Positions 1-12,523 of a stretch of 64,000 nucleotides of DNA are shown one piece after another (position 1 is the stretch's first letter; each line of letters starts with the position of its first letter). The notes under the pieces are model-generated. The model did no database searches and was not told the DNA's origin. It saw only the letters and a program-made list of their open reading frames with translations. Source of the stretch: Perognathus longimembris pacificus (Eukaryota > Chordata > Mammalia > Rodentia > Heteromyidae); the NCBI RefSeq assembly GCF_023159225.1, contig NC_063176.1, positions 9,870,963 to 9,934,962 on the forward strand. The letters are read 5' to 3'. The translations under genes were made by a program, and so were the position numbers.

Positions 1-1039
1 TCGTGGTTTTATCCAGTAATAAGACACCATTTTTTAAAAAAAAAAATCTGTTTCACAGTCTTAATTAACAAGCACATATATGCATTATACATGTTTTCAG
101 TACTTTATTCATAGAGATGAAATTGGGATAAAGTTAATAATATGATAATTAAAAGAATATTTGTCTAACAAATATGATTGTTATTTTTGAGGTTCATGAT
201 ATATCCGTATCATGTCTAAAATGAAGTTATCCATGGACATATTTGGAAAGCAGAATAAATGACAAGTCAATTTAGAACATATAAGCTCTTCCCAAATTTT
301 GGCACTTTTTTGTGTGGCAAATGGATTCTTTCACCACTTTAAATGCAAACTTCAGTTTTTGTTGCACCCTATTTAGTTGTATTGAGGAAGGAAGGGAGGG
401 GGAAGAAAAAGAAATAAAATAAAAAAAGAATAATACTAGTCAACTATTTTAGGTAAAAAACCAAACAGAAAGTAAAATATATATAATATCTAATGCATTC
501 CAGGTGCTTTATGCCCTTTGTAATTTTTGTGAGACCCTTTATTAGATATTTGTATATAGTGTATTTGTTCTCATGACTAGAACTGAAAAGGAAAGGAAAT
601 TTTTCATTTTTAAAATTTATCATATTTATGAGCATAATAAATAATTAATTCATTTAATAGTGTTCTCTAGTATATGTCCATATGCATAGATTACTTAATA
701 ATATAAGTTCAGTTGAATTCATGTCTATGATTATGCATTCATGATTAATGACTGTAAAGGATATAATTATGGTGAATATATTTTAATTGCTTAGCCTACT
801 TACTTAAGAGCCTCTCCAAAATGTACATATACATGAATAAGCAATCAAAGTACACATTTTCTCCAAAAAGTACAGTTCTAGAGTTTTAAAAATTAATAGT
901 TGAAATTCTAAGTCTAAAAAAGCAATCAATGAAAAATTGTGCCCGTTTCAAAGAGGATATCACTTACCCTTGTTTTAAGCTGTAATTCAAATTCTGTGTC
1001 ATTTGCTTTCATTAGCAATCTTACTTTTATTTTCATTTC

Positions 1040-1320
1040 CTGATATTGCGTGTGATCCGAAAATCTGTAGCAAAGGTTGGATGCAGCCCAACGCGAATGG
1101 CTGTAACACAAAGAACAGTGATGGAGAGAAAAGCAAGGAGCTGCAGCTCAGCGAGCTTGTCTATCCTTTCCTGCTGGCTCCATGTCCTCTCCTGTGTCCC
1201 ACACAGAATGGGCCACCTGCTTCCTTCCCACCTCAGTCTTTAACTTTCCTGTTTCCCTTCATTGACATCGTCCAAATGCAAGCGTCCTGACCTCCTCCGC
1301 CTCACTTCTAAGGGACCATA
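1040..1320. other. Unassigned GC-richer block
   Basis: This stretch is visibly richer in G+C and in CpG than the AT-rich DNA on either side. Its short open frames have no recognisable protein signature and it has no clear splice borders. It could be an old LTR or DNA-transposon remnant, or a conserved noncoding block. I cannot name it. Confidence 0.3.
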
Positions 1321-1865
1321 CTAATTAACGGCTCCCGTTATGCCTAATTTTCCTCTTTTTCTACCTGAGATAGTAGGCGGTATATGTTTGAGTTGGAACT
1401 TCTTGTCAGAAGGAAAGACACAAAGAAGTATGATTTCACGAATTAACAAACAAATGATAAAGTAAGATGAAAGTCATGATACCTTGGGGATATATATGCA
1501 TGTATATGTGTATTTATATGTATGCATATATAGACATATACTATATGTATATGGGTAGTTTGTTTTAACCAAGCTTACATAGATTGATATGTAGAACAAT
1601 AGCAATAATAAAGCAGAGAAAGAAAAAAGTTGAGAACATTTTATTTCATTCACATCCATTTTACTCCTAACAAATATAGATTTTTTTAAATGCCACATTA
1701 AATACTATATGAAATAAGACAGGAAAAGATATATTAGCAATGACTGGTAGTTAATAATCTCTTTCCATGATTATTAGTTAATGATATTTTAATGTAACTA
1801 TTTTCCTTGGGTTTAATATTTCTCTAACAGCTTTTTAAAATTTTATTTCTTATGTTTCTATTGTG

Positions 1866-1945
1866 TTATTATTGGTGTTTGAACTCATTTCTCTGCTCCA
1901 GGCTGGTGTTCTGCCATTTGAGTAACACCTCCACATTCTCCTTTT
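1866..1945 (-). mobile_element. Degenerate tRNA-type SINE fragment
   Basis: The pattern 'GTTTGAACTC ... CTCTGCTCCAGGCTGG ... CTGCCATTTGAGTAACACC' resembles the reverse complement of the right-hand tRNA-like monomer seen in complete copies here (TTGAACTCAGGG ... CTGCCACTTGAGCCAC). It is short and diverged. Confidence 0.35.
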
Positions 1946-2051
1946 CATTTGTAATTAAAGAAGTTAGAGGATCAAATGTAATATACATATAATTATGTTC
2001 AGGAAATTTTTCCTGAGACTATATGAAAATCTCTAGACAAAACTCAGTAAA

Positions 2052-2232
2052 GGGCTGGGAATATGGTCTAGTGGTTAAGTGTTTGCCTCGTATACATGAA
2101 GCCCTGAGTTTGATTCCTCAGCACCACATATACAGAAAAAGCCAGAAGTGGCACTGTGGCTCAAGTGGCAGGGACAGTGCTCAGGCCCTGAGTTTAAGCC
2201 CCAGGACTGGCAAAAAAAAACACCAAAAAACA
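2052..2232 (+). mobile_element. IDL-Geo SINE, full length with target-site duplication
   Basis: The left monomer begins GGGCTGGGAATATGG and has a B-box-like GAGTTTGATTCCTC. The right monomer has GGCTCAAGTGGCAG and GAGTTTAAGCCCC, followed by an A-rich tail. It is flanked by a 23-bp direct repeat (2028-2050 and 2233-2255) with three mismatches, as expected for L1-mediated retroposition. The mismatches suggest moderate age. Confidence 0.88.
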
Positions 2233-2549
2233 AATCTCTAGAGAGAACTCAGTAATAACTATCCATACATTCTCATTAGACTTTTTGCTTAAACATTAAT
2301 ATTTCTCTTTCTTTTTTAAAATACTACCCTGTATGTCCATCCATAAGCCATCATGAAAGTTAAGGGCAGTTTTCAAAGACAGGTAACATGAACTTGTTTT
2401 TAGCATGTGCTTTTGGTGGTTAGCTAGGCTATACTTTGCAGACCTCCTTTACTACTGGCAGATTATTAGCAGGTGGTTTAGTGTTCAGGGAAGTTTCTGA
2501 CTATTCCTTTGGGAAGCTGTTTGACTGACTCACATGTTCTTTTCCCTAG

Positions 2550-2770
2550 ATTGCCTGTGCTGTTTTTGCTGCCCTCTTACATTTCTTCTTCCTGGCTGCC
2601 TTCACCTGGATGTTCCTGGAGGGAGTTCAGCTGTACATCATGCTGGTGGAGGTTTTTGAGAGCGAGCACTCACGGAGGAAGTACTTTTATCTGGTGGGCT
2701 ACGGCATGCCTGCTCTCATTGTGGCCGTGGCCGCCGCTGTGGACTACAGAAGTTATGGAACAGACAAAGT
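2550..2770 (+). CDS. ADGRL3: Latrophilin-3 exon: TM3, ICL2, TM4 and start of ECL2
   Basis: This 221-nt exon encodes 73 codons plus two bases (GT) of a split valine codon. The acceptor is TTCTTTTCCCTAG and the donor is a consensus GTGAGT. Residues 1-36 form TM3: Cys3 is the expected partner of the ECL2 cysteine in the conserved class B-type disulfide, and FTWMFLEG at 18-25 is an adhesion-GPCR signature. Residues 37-45 (ESEHSRRKY) are ICL2, part of the G-protein contact surface. TM4 spans about 46-66 and includes [14 protein letters not shown]2 starts at RSYGTDK. No stop or frameshift is seen. A larger open frame overlapping here on the same strand (2509-2811) is out of phase and is not the protein. 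Confidence 0.98.
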
Positions 2771-4250
2771 GTGAGTTGATTGTGTTTGCTTTTTGTCTTC
2801 CTCCCTTTTAAAATCTACTTTCTAATAAAGCTTTGGGTTCTATTGGTTTAATCTACTACCTAACGCATTAAATGAAGGAATTCAGAAACAACGGATATAA
2901 TCAATGCAATTTTAGGTTATATATTGCTTGTGGGTTGAAAAGGAAAATATTCTTTTCGAGCATAACGCTTACTCTACATCATAACTTGGAGTAAGATGTA
3001 GAGATGATAATTCTGTTATTTTTCACAGAGCACTGAAACATTTGTCATGCAAGGAGCCAGTTACATTAAAAGCAGTGTACTGAGATAAGAGAGAGAGAGA
3101 TGCCTAGCCTAGATGGCTTCTTGCTTTCCTATTATATCTTGAAAGACACTGGAAAGCCTTTTGCTTGATGAGCAGGAAGACCACAGGAATAGAAATATTT
3201 TGTGTTTTTCCTCCTTTTATTTCTGTGTTTTGTGGGGTTCCGTTGTAAATTTTATCTTCAGTAGAACTTAAAATAAGTGTGGCACACTTAGAGATACACA
3301 GCAAACTGGAAAAAGAGTTCCACTGAAGATGCTTCTTGACAATTGATATCCTCAAAGTGAAGGAAAGGTTCCATAGAAGAAATAGAAAGAAGTCTGAGAC
3401 AGATCTCTGATGAGAAAACATAGTGAAGATGTAGACTAGGGAAAGAAACTAAAAATAGGGAAGGGACAGAGGTAAACAGACCCTTAGAGAGAGAATCATG
3501 GAATTGAAGGTCAAGGAAAGTGAGAGAAAGTTTCAAGTTGACATTTTAAAACCAGTGGTGATTTATGTCAAAGATAATTCAGGTAAGATAAGCATTGGAG
3601 AAAAATCATTTGACCTTTGCAACAACTATTTGGAGAAAGTGTTGGAAGCAGAAGCCAAATTGGAAGGTGTGAAGAGATAAGTTTGTATACAGAAAGTAAA
3701 GTTTTTAAGAATTATATGTAGTAATTTGACTGCAAAATAGTGATCATATTAGCTCTTGTGGTAAAAGTAACCAAGGAAATTATGAGAGGGAAAAAAAGAT
3801 GCCTTATGGGTTTGAAGGTTCCCATCAAGTGTAAGCTGTGGAGTTCTGTTGAATGAATAGGTAAGGGCACGTTGCAGAGACAGGAGATTTGAAGGGCTTT
3901 GAAGTGAGACCTCTGGAAAATACGTTAAAGAGCCAATTAGACATTAATAAAAAAAGATTTCCAAGCAGCAGTGAAGGCTCAGATAAGGTTAGAATACATC
4001 AATTTGTCCAGAAGTTAATAAGCCAGGTTTCATGACTTTCCACTAACAGTCAGGAGCCCTAGCCGACTGGCAATAAAGCAGCTTGCTTCCCAGAAATGAG
4101 AATCCTAATGATGGAACAAAAAAAAAAAGGACACCAGAATTATCAGAAGCTTAGTGAACATAACAGATGTGTGGTGCCTAGGCACCAATAATGCAATAAA
4201 AAAAAATATACCTAATGCCTGTTTCCTTCTCTCTCTCATGCCCCTTCCTA

Positions 4251-4411
4251 CCTTCCTTCCTTCCTTCCTTCCTTCCTTCCTTCCTTCCTTCCTTCCTTCC
4301 TTCCTTTCTTTCTTTCTTTCTGCCTCTCTTTCTTTCTTTCTTTCTTTCTTTCTTCCTTTCTTCCTTTCTTCCTTCCTCTCTTTCTTTCTTTCTCTCTTTT
4401 TTCTTTCTCTC
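4251..4411. repeat. (CCTT)n / (CTTT)n pyrimidine microsatellite
   Basis: There are about 13 near-perfect CCTT units, followed by interrupted CTTT and CTTC units. Serine/phenylalanine/leucine-rich open frames across it are low-complexity artefacts. Confidence 0.97.
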
Positions 4412-4439
4412 AGGTAAAATGGCAGGTTATAAAACTATC

Positions 4440-4612
4440 CATCTGGGCACTGATGGCTCATGCCTGTAATCTTAGCTCTTCAGGAGGTTGAAATCCAAGG
4501 ACTACAGTTCAAAGCCTTCCTAAAGCAGGAAAGACTCTTATCTCTAATTAACCATCAAAAATCCAGAAGTAGCTCTACACTTCATTGCTAGAATGCTATA
4601 TCCATGATCTAA
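4440..4612 (+). mobile_element. B1-like composite SINE, diverged
   Basis: The order is CTGGGCACTGATGGCTCATG, CTGTAATCTTAGCTCTTCAG, a GAGGTTGAAATC block, AAAGACTCTTATCTC, then ATCCAGAAGTAGC. This matches the 7SL-type left half and the start of the right half of other composites here. The right half is decayed. Confidence 0.7.
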
Positions 4613-6725
4613 GGGCATAAATAATAGTATGTAGAGGTAATGAATAATAATTGATATTGAATCTGACTTTGAGAACTATTGTCAAATATGAGCTCATTCT
4701 TATTCAGTAACAACAATGGGACAGATGAGGCTTAGAAAAATATATTATCTGAGGTTGCCTCTAAAGACACTTTAGGAAAGAGGTGTTAGACTGATCATTG
4801 TTGTGTGCTTCCTATAAATACAACACCTGTATTGATATGCTTCACATGTCACAAAAATCACACCTTTAAATTGTACACTTCATTTGTAATTTGTTCTCAG
4901 AATGATATGCTCTGTACCATTCATTTCAGCATCATTTCATCAACCTGCAAAGACCCCATTAGCAGTCACTTCTCCTAGATTGTAGGATTTTACCTTTTAT
5001 TCAATGCACTCTCCCCTTAAAAAAATTAATTTGAGTGAATACTATTATTTTCACCTTCCGGGACTTCAAATACTGTTCTTATGTAGTTCCATTTTGTTCC
5101 CTTGAAGATCCTGATTTGTTTTTCTTTTTTTATAATTATCATATTTCTCTCCTTAGTTATTTGCAAGTTTTCCTGTTACTGAATTGATTCAACTTGTTTG
5201 CTTTGAATTTCAGTGATTTATTTGGAGTCAGATGTCATTTCCTGCATAGTAGAAATCTGTCTTCTCTTAGAATCAATAATAGACTGTCTCTGGCGACGTT
5301 GTGAAAGCTTTGGCCATTGTTGCTTTAATTTCCTGCACCATAACTGGAAGATCTCATTTACTGGTGTTATTACTATATGGGAATAAAGCCTAATTTATTT
5401 CCAAGGCACTGATTCAAAACAAACCTTATAATTATGACATTCTTTTTAGGCCAAATAAAAAGGAAAACAGAGATCAAGAAAAGGAATAGTAGGTAACACT
5501 TAAAGATGAAAGAATAGGAAAAGAAGTCAATAAAATTTTATCACAAGCAGACAGAAGGCATTTCAATGTCTCTTTTGTATATTAAAAAGAAACAACAACA
5601 ACTGTCCACACAGGAGCTTTCCTGCTCCACAGGAAAAAATGATTCACATCTACTTTTGAGGAGCTCATACAATCCAACAACTCTACAATGATGTCTTTTC
5701 TAATGAAGATGCAGCTGTTGATGGCATTGTAACAATGACAATCCCCACCCACCCTCATAACTGAAATAAAACATTTTTTTAGAAAAGAAACAGATCATTG
5801 AAAACAGAACCTTTGCTCAATTATCAAATGTTCATTTGACAAACTGCTACGGTCTTAATCAAGACATTTTCTGAAAGACAAAGGCAAACATTGACTTCTA
5901 TGCAACTCGCATGATTTCTGCATAAAGAATTCTGTAACTTGGTCCTCAATGTCACCTGTCTTTGCTGTTCTAGTTTCTGTTACTGTTTATTCTTTTATTT
6001 TATTTCATGTGACCTTACCCATTCCTTGTCCACTTTCTGACCGGTTTGCCAAGTAACTTTTAATCTTTGTTTCTTTGGTTTGTTAGCTAATATCTCCTTC
6101 CTATACATCATGGTAGGTTTTAAAAATAAAATGTATGCAATCTACAGACAAATATAAACTGCAATTGATCAGAATTCAAAGAAATACAGGCCATTTTCAG
6201 TAAATTAAATATAGTAAACTGTTATGTTTTGGAAGTCTTTTACATTTTTTTTAGAACTCCATGATTCTTACATTTACTCTGGTTTCACCCAAAGAGAGCA
6301 CATTCATAGTAAAGCCATGTAATATATGTTACAGTGAGTCATATATGAAATGGTTCACCCTTTTGACTCCTATTAATCTATTTAATCGCTACCTTATAAT
6401 GATAAGGAGCTGTTGGTTTGCAAACCTTTCCATAATTATAAAAGCTTTTCCTTCTTAAAAGTAGAGATTCATATGAACATAATAAGATAGATTTAGAGAT
6501 ATAATTGTTTTTGCAGGTTTGAATAAATATTATTTTGGTACAGATAGAAATGCTATCATATTTCATCTGGCTGATGGATTATGATGTGGTTTTCTCTGAA
6601 GCGTTATTAAGCTATTGAATTTATTATGTATCATGCACACACACAAAGCATACATAATTTGATCTTGAAAAGTTGCTTCATTTGGCATCAATTCACAATG
6701 CTTATAGAAGACTCATTATTTCCAA

Positions 6726-6810
6726 CTTAAAAAAATTAATTCATTTATTGTCAAAGTGATGTACAGAGGGGTTACAGTTTCATATGTCAGGCCGTGAGTA
6801 CATTTCTTTC
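6726..6810 (-). mobile_element. L1 3' terminal stub
   Basis: It contains TTTATTGTCAAAGTGATGTA and AGGGGTTACAGTTTCATATG, the reverse complement of the same 3' end repeated at 7961, 8195, 15241, 25571, 36963 and 51105. Only about 85 bp are retained. It directly abuts the poly(T) side of the SINE at 6811. Confidence 0.75.
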
Positions 6811-7026
6811 TTTTTTTTTTTTTTTTTTTTTTTTGCCAGACCCAGGCCTTGGACCCAGAGCCTGAGCACCGTCCCTGGCTTCTTTTTGCTCAAGGCTAGC
6901 ACTCTGCCACTTGAGCCACAGCGCCACTTCTGGCCATTTTCTATATATGTGGTGCTGGGTAATCAAACCCAGGGCTTTGTGTATACGAGTCAAGCACTCT
7001 TGCCACTATGCCATATTCCAAGCCCC
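6811..7026 (-). mobile_element. IDL-Geo SINE, reverse orientation
   Basis: A long poly(T) of about 24 bases is followed by GCCAGACCCAGGCC, GCTCAAGGCTAGCACTCTGC, CCACTTGAGCCACAGCGCC, GTGGTGCTGGGTAATCAAAC and AAGCCCC. Both monomers are present. No convincing target-site duplication was found. Confidence 0.88.
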
Positions 7027-7594
7027 TATTTCCTACTTTCTTAAACAAAATGTTTTATTTATCTCACATATACTCAGATTTTATAATAATATTTGGATAC
7101 AATAACCTGACATTTGACTCCTCAAATGACCAAATGTCTTTTTTAGACCAATGCTGTATGACTGGACCTCGTCTAAATTGCACTATTAATAATGGGCATT
7201 TATTTCCATTTATCTGTTTTTATGTCTTTTTCCAAACACCGTACCCTTATTCTTGTTAACATTTAATGAAGCCACTCAGTAGCATACTGTCAGAAGATGA
7301 GTCTACAAAAGTCTGACATTGGCTTAATAATTCTATCAAAACTTCTTGGAAATAGAGTTCTGAACACTGATTTTATTATCTGGAGCCAATCAGTTCCTCC
7401 AAACTTTACTGCCTCAATAGTGCCTCAAAATGCAAGTGTTAGTAGTAGAAAAGAAAATCACACTAATGGCTTATAGCATTTTTTTGAGTATCATTCATAC
7501 AAGTGAAAAAGTTAACTGTCAATACGATGAGTGGATCAAGAGATGGGGTGAGATTTGGGTACCAGGAAGAAGATCGTTGGAAAGGAGTAAAAGA

Positions 7595-7645
7595 AAACAA
7601 AAAAATAAATAAATAAACAAATGAACAACAACAACAACAAACAAG
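7595..7645. repeat. A-rich simple repeat (AAAT)n/(AAC)n
   Basis: Short runs of AAAT, then ACAACAACAACAAC, in an A-rich stretch. Confidence 0.85.
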
Positions 7646-7960
7646 GACAGAGGATTATCTAAGAGATAAAACCAAGGCTAGGAAATTGATTGATAAGGGC
7701 TTGATCAAAGACGGGTTAAATCCTGAACTTTTATGATCAATCAGAAATCCCGAAGTAGTAGAGTAGGCAAGCTCTTGAAAACAAATGAATTCACATGTGA
7801 TCATCTGAAATTGCTGCAAATCATCTATTGAAATTTACATCCCTACCCACACCCCAGCTCACAACTTAAGAGCAGCCAGATTTCTTTCTTTTTTTCTCTA
7901 TCATTTAACTAGAATGAGTGTTTGGGCAGAAAAACAGTCGTTGAATTTGTAGATTTTTTT

Positions 7961-8044
7961 TCTTTTTCTTATTTTTTTAAATCTATTGTCAAAGTGATGT
8001 ACAGAGAGGTTACAGTTTCATATGTTAGGCCTTGGGTACATTTC
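7961..8044 (-). mobile_element. 84-bp L1 3' stub with target-site duplication
   Basis: The core is TATTGTCAAAGTGATGTACA followed by AGGTTACAGTTTCATATG. It is bounded by a perfect 14-bp direct repeat, TTGTAGATTTTTTT (7947-7960 and 8045-8058). This indicates an independent, severely 5'-truncated insertion rather than a piece of a larger element. Confidence 0.8.
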
Positions 8045-8194
8045 TTGTAGATTTTTTTCATTATTGAAGAAAGAGGCTTTGTCAAGGCACAGTGAACATT
8101 TTAGAATCTGCTAGTTTTATACATAGGTTTGTTTTATGTATTTGTCTACAATAGGTACACATTTAAAGCTACATAAAGAAAATCTTATTTTCTT

Positions 8195-8275
8195 TATTTA
8201 ATAATTAGTTATTGTCAAAGTGCTGTACAGAGGGTTTACAGTTTTGTGCGTAAGGCAGTGGGTCCATTTCTTGTA
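8195..8275 (-). mobile_element. L1 3' terminal stub
   Basis: Same 3' end as above: TTATTGTCAAAGTGCTGTAC, then GGTTTACAGTTTTGTGCG, stopping at CATTTCTTGT. More diverged, with no clear flanking repeat. Confidence 0.7.
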
Positions 8276-8474
8276 GAATTTGTATTTTCATTTGCAGTAT
8301 TTATCTAGCAATTATTACGTGACATTTGAAATACTGTTACAGTTCGTTGACATGAAGCAGGTCTCCAGGACATCAAGTTATCACCATATGTGAGAACTGT
8401 AAGTTCACATAAACTTTTTAGTTTAGGGTTTAGTCACATCAGAACCACATACCAGATTGACAGGGTTATGGTCC

Positions 8475-8680
8475 TTTTTTTTTTTTTTTTTTTGCCAGTC
8501 CTAGGGTTTGAACTCAGGGCTTGAGCACTGTCCCTGGTCTATTTTTGTCCAAGCCTATTACTCTACCTCTGTAGCCACAGAGCCACTTCTGTCTCTTTCT
8601 GTTTATGTGGTGCTCAGGAATTGAACCCATGGCTTCATGAATGCTAGGCAGACTCTACCACTAAGCCACATTGCCAGCCC
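8475..8680 (-). mobile_element. IDL-Geo SINE, reverse, diverged
   Basis: Poly(T) is followed by GCCAGTCCTAGGGTTTGAAC, CTCAGGGCTTGAGCACTGTC, GTGGTGCTCAGGAATTGAAC and TTGCCAGCCC. Both monomers are recognisable, with scattered substitutions. Confidence 0.87.
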
Positions 8681-11361
8681 AGTCCTGTTGTTTTTGAAAT
8701 ACAGTGAAATATAACTAAAGTCAAATGTCTGACCTGAGTTATTTTTAGAATAAAAGAAGTACAATAATATTCAGTAGCCATAGGATTTGGGAATCAATTC
8801 CACTACAGTACACCTCAAGCCCAATTATGTATCACAATTTTCCTAATCTGTAAAGTAGAGGTTATTGTTTGAAGCTTGTAAGACTTGTGTGATGTTTGAA
8901 AATATATGTGTGTATATAAACGTACCTGTTTATTTGTTAAAGTATGTATGTAAATCAAGTGTGTAGCATAAACAAGCTGATTTTGCTAAATTGCAACTAT
9001 TATTACTAGTTCTATTATGCAGTTGATACAGAGGAAGACATATACACTTTATGATCAGCGTAAATGATATATTAGCAACATTTCAGTTCTCAAATCCAGT
9101 ACTGTGCAGAATCACAAATGTTAAACATGACTATCCAATTCAGACTCCATCCTTTCACGATTCAGACAAATGTTTTATTCTAAAGTGATTACTCATAAAG
9201 TATCTCAATTAGATATATGACTGAACTGTAATGAAAATTATAGTTAATAGTTATTACCAAGGATCAGTCATGTTTAGGGTTAGGCATATCTTTCTGTCTC
9301 TTTTTCCCTTTTCTTTCTGGCTACGTTTTTCTCTCTTTTTAAAAAACATTGTCAACTATTCTAGAAGATATATAGACATAGATAGATAACAAATACAGAG
9401 ATATCTGCATATGTTACAGAAGAAACCAGGTTGTATCATTTATAAATTCTCATCAACAACTTGATATAATTAAGACTTATTAATTTCAGGGCTAAATATC
9501 GGCCAAAATATGTTTACTGGTTACATTGAGTACTTTCCAATTATAGTTTAGTCTGGGTTTTAATACCCTGTGGGAAGTGGAAAAAATACCATGGTTAATT
9601 TACATTTCTTAACTAAACTTTGGAAAGTACATATCGGTTCCACAAGACAGAATAAAATCAAGGCCAAAATACAGTCTTTCATAGTGTCTCAATGACAATA
9701 TATTGCTGACTTTGAATAAGAAATTATAATTTCATAGTGTTACTGGAATCTAAAAACATTGTGGAACATATATTTTCAATGACATTTATATATGTTGTCC
9801 AGTTGGCCTTATTTTTACTTAATACAGAATTATGCCTTTTCTAAATGACTTGTGAGAAAATGACGAGTATTTTACTGTTTAGTTTAACATAAGAAGAGAT
9901 TAAACTTGAGAAGTACAGTTTTCTGTTTTCCTATTTCAAGAGCACAGTGTGTCCTGTTGAGAAAAAGTAGTTTGTTCCATTTTTTCTCCTTTGTTGATAA
10001 ACATGAATATGGTACTTGCAGAATAGGTAACTGACTTTTAGGTGACACTGATACTAATACTGAAATCTTCATTTTTAATCTTAGTGATGTTTATTATGCT
10101 TTGGAATACAAAAACTCTGGAAGAGAATAACAACTTATCCTTGTGAAAAATTATTGATTCAGTAAGACTTCGTTTTTTAAAAAATAATAATGTGTTGTTT
10201 TTATCACTTGAAAAAATACAGTACAGTAAGAATTAAATGGTATATTTGTGCTATGCTAATGCAATAAGGACAATGCAAGGTCTGTGGCACATTCCAAGTG
10301 CTCCTTTAAATTCTAGAATGGGTTTGGTATTGAAAGCTCTTTGTATTGCTTCCAATAAAATGTAATGTGGTCAGAATGTCCTTGCTTTTCTAGCTCAGAT
10401 TTCTTTTGTATAGTATTTTCATAAGCACAATGTGTAGATTATACACATATGGTTAAATTTTATTAAAAAGTAATTTGAGACATCATAAAAGTTACACAAG
10501 AATGTTCTATCTAAATGACTCATTTCATGACTGAGAACTTCCTTGGTGGATAAAAGCCACTTTCAAGTGGATCATTTTCTTCAATCGTAGATATTTTTGG
10601 CCTTTTGTAAGCTTACTGTGATAAAGTGTCCCTCCTCCATGTGTCTCACTCATCTGAAATGGTTTTCCCTTAACTGGTAGATTTGAATTGAATCCACATG
10701 ATACTGATTTATACAGTGCTATAAGTTAGACTCTGCATCTCCAGGCATATTTGTTTACAAACCGCATGATACCATTCCTCACATTAAAGCCTGAGAGAAT
10801 TGTTTCAATATTAACTTGGTGAACTGGGGCAGGAACTATGCAAATTTTTAAGGTAGGTAATGAGGGAGAGAGGAAATACAGAAAGCTTTGAGAGAGCCAG
10901 CATGTGTCCAGAAACAACAGCAGGTGTGGCCATATGGCAATCAAATTAGCAAGACATTCTTGCCACAGAGCCTTCCAGAAGACATAAAGCCCTGCAGCCC
11001 TCATGGAGAGATGGTACATTCAGTGAGTCCACATTGGATCTTTCAGATTACCTCTTTTCACTGTTCAGTTCTGATGGGAATTTAATTCTGTTTTAATAAA
11101 CACACATTGAAAGCAGTTTTTATAAGTAAAAATAATTCCTGAATTCACTTTCACATTTCTCTGATATCTTTATAGCAAAAGCACATTTCCAAATAAATCA
11201 TTTGCTAAACTGAGATCATTTAAAAGGAATAAAGCTTTGTAGGAAAAGCCGAATGACTGTTGCTTAAATGAAATATCTGGCAATACTTTTTGTTAAAATT
11301 CTCTTCCTGGAAAGACAATCACTAACCATATAAACATTATTTGTAGAACTCTTTAACTTGA

Positions 11362-11381
11362 ATGATGATGATGATGATGAT

Positions 11382-11439
<58 letters not shown>

Positions 11440-11440
11440 T
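11362..11440. repeat. Compound microsatellite (ATG)n(ATAG)n(AG)n(ACAG)n
   Basis: Four motifs follow one another without unique sequence: ATG x7, ATAG x3, AG x13 or so, then ACAG x6. Likely length-polymorphic. Confidence 0.96.
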
Positions 11441-12118
11441 GTAGAGATATCTCCAGAAAATCCTACAGCATATTTTCCTTCATTTCTTGGAAATTTATTG
11501 TATCTCTCAGCTTTCTTGTCTAAAACTTTGACATAAAAACACGAGCTATACTATTCATACTCATTCCTACATTTATCATTAGTATTGTATTGTGTTGTTA
11601 CAATTTAAACAGCATCCTTTTGCTGAAAAGTATATTCTAGGAGAATGTCTTTGCTTTGTTCTTTGATTTTACCCTGAGGGGAAAATATGGTCTATAGAGA
11701 ACCACAAAAATTCCCCTTGCTCACTCAAGTCAGTCACACACATCCCTTTATTAAGGTGGTGACAGCCTCACCTACAGTAAGAAAGGCAAGGGCCATATAC
11801 AAAATCTGAGTTCTCTTCTTGATTTCTGCTTACAGGCAACACCACCACACATGTGTTTTCTATGATCAAGTGTTTCAACAACATAACAAAAGTATAATGA
11901 ATTACTCAAACACAATGGTGAAGAATTTAAGTATGGTTTACTTCACCAATAGTATTTTCTTGAAGGAGGAAAGTTATGTTTATTTTGAATAGAGAGAAAT
12001 TGCCTTCTCTAGGTTGAATATATAGACTGGAAGTCTCTCATTATACTTTTATTAGAACTAGTTTATATGTGTTTCACTTAAAAGAAAGCCAAAGGTCTAG
12101 AAATTGTTTTTTCTGTCA

Positions 12119-12170
12119 TCTGTCTATCTATCTGCCTGTCTGTCTGCCTGCCTCTCTGTCTGTCTGTCTT
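12119..12170. repeat. (TCTA)n/(TCTG)n repeat
   Basis: TCTATCTATC followed by imperfect TCTG/CCTG units. Confidence 0.9.
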
Positions 12171-12304
12171 TTGATCCATCCAAATGAAAGCAAGGACTTG
12201 TGCATTCCAGGCAAGCGCTTTGCCACTGAGGCCCTCTATCAGAAGCCCTCAACATTTCTCAAATTTAACCTCTTGTCACGTATTTAGATCCATGCTTTTG
12301 TTGT

Positions 12305-12514
12305 TCGCAGTAGTGGGCCTTGAACTCAGGTCCTGAGTGCTGTCCCTTAGTTTTATTGAACCAATGCTGGGATTCTACCATTGGAGCTACAGTTTGACTT
12401 CTGGCTATTTGCTGGTTAGAGATAAGCCTCTCACACACTTTCCTGCCTGGGCTGGCTTCAAACCATGATCCTCACATTTCAGCCTTCTACATAGTTAGGA
12501 TTACAGCACCTGGC
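12305..12514 (-). mobile_element. B1-like composite SINE, reverse
   Basis: The right-monomer complement (CAGTAGTGGGCCTTGAACTC, GGAGCTACAGTTTGACTTC) comes first. It is followed by the B1-type complement CCTGGGCTGGCTTCAAACC, CTCACATTTCAGCC and AGTTAGGATTACAGC. Confidence 0.8.
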
Positions 12515-12523
12515 CTTTATTTT

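Larger units (their letters stand above)
1..2549 (+). other. Intron upstream of the TM3-TM4 exon (partial)
   Basis: No coding exon was recognised; the preceding latrophilin exon (TM1-TM2 region) is not present. The stretch holds an AT-rich alternating block near 1490-1552, a GC-richer unassigned block at about 1040-1320, a weak reverse tRNA-type SINE fragment at about 1866-1945 and a full-length IDL-Geo SINE at 2052-2232. The 3' end has a plausible branch point in TGACTGACTCAC (about 2523-2534) followed by TTCTTTTCCCTAG. Confidence 0.8.

Noticed and set aside
1003..1290. 95-codon frame with a hydrophobic start
   Set aside because: No recognisable domain, no supporting splice structure, and the latrophilin gene is transcribed through it as intron.
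2509..2811. 100-codon open frame overlapping the first exon
   Set aside because: It is out of phase with the conserved latrophilin reading frame and runs through both splice sites.
3498..3680. 60-codon lysine/glutamate-rich frame
   Set aside because: Short, unrecognised, and of a length expected by chance in AT-rich DNA.
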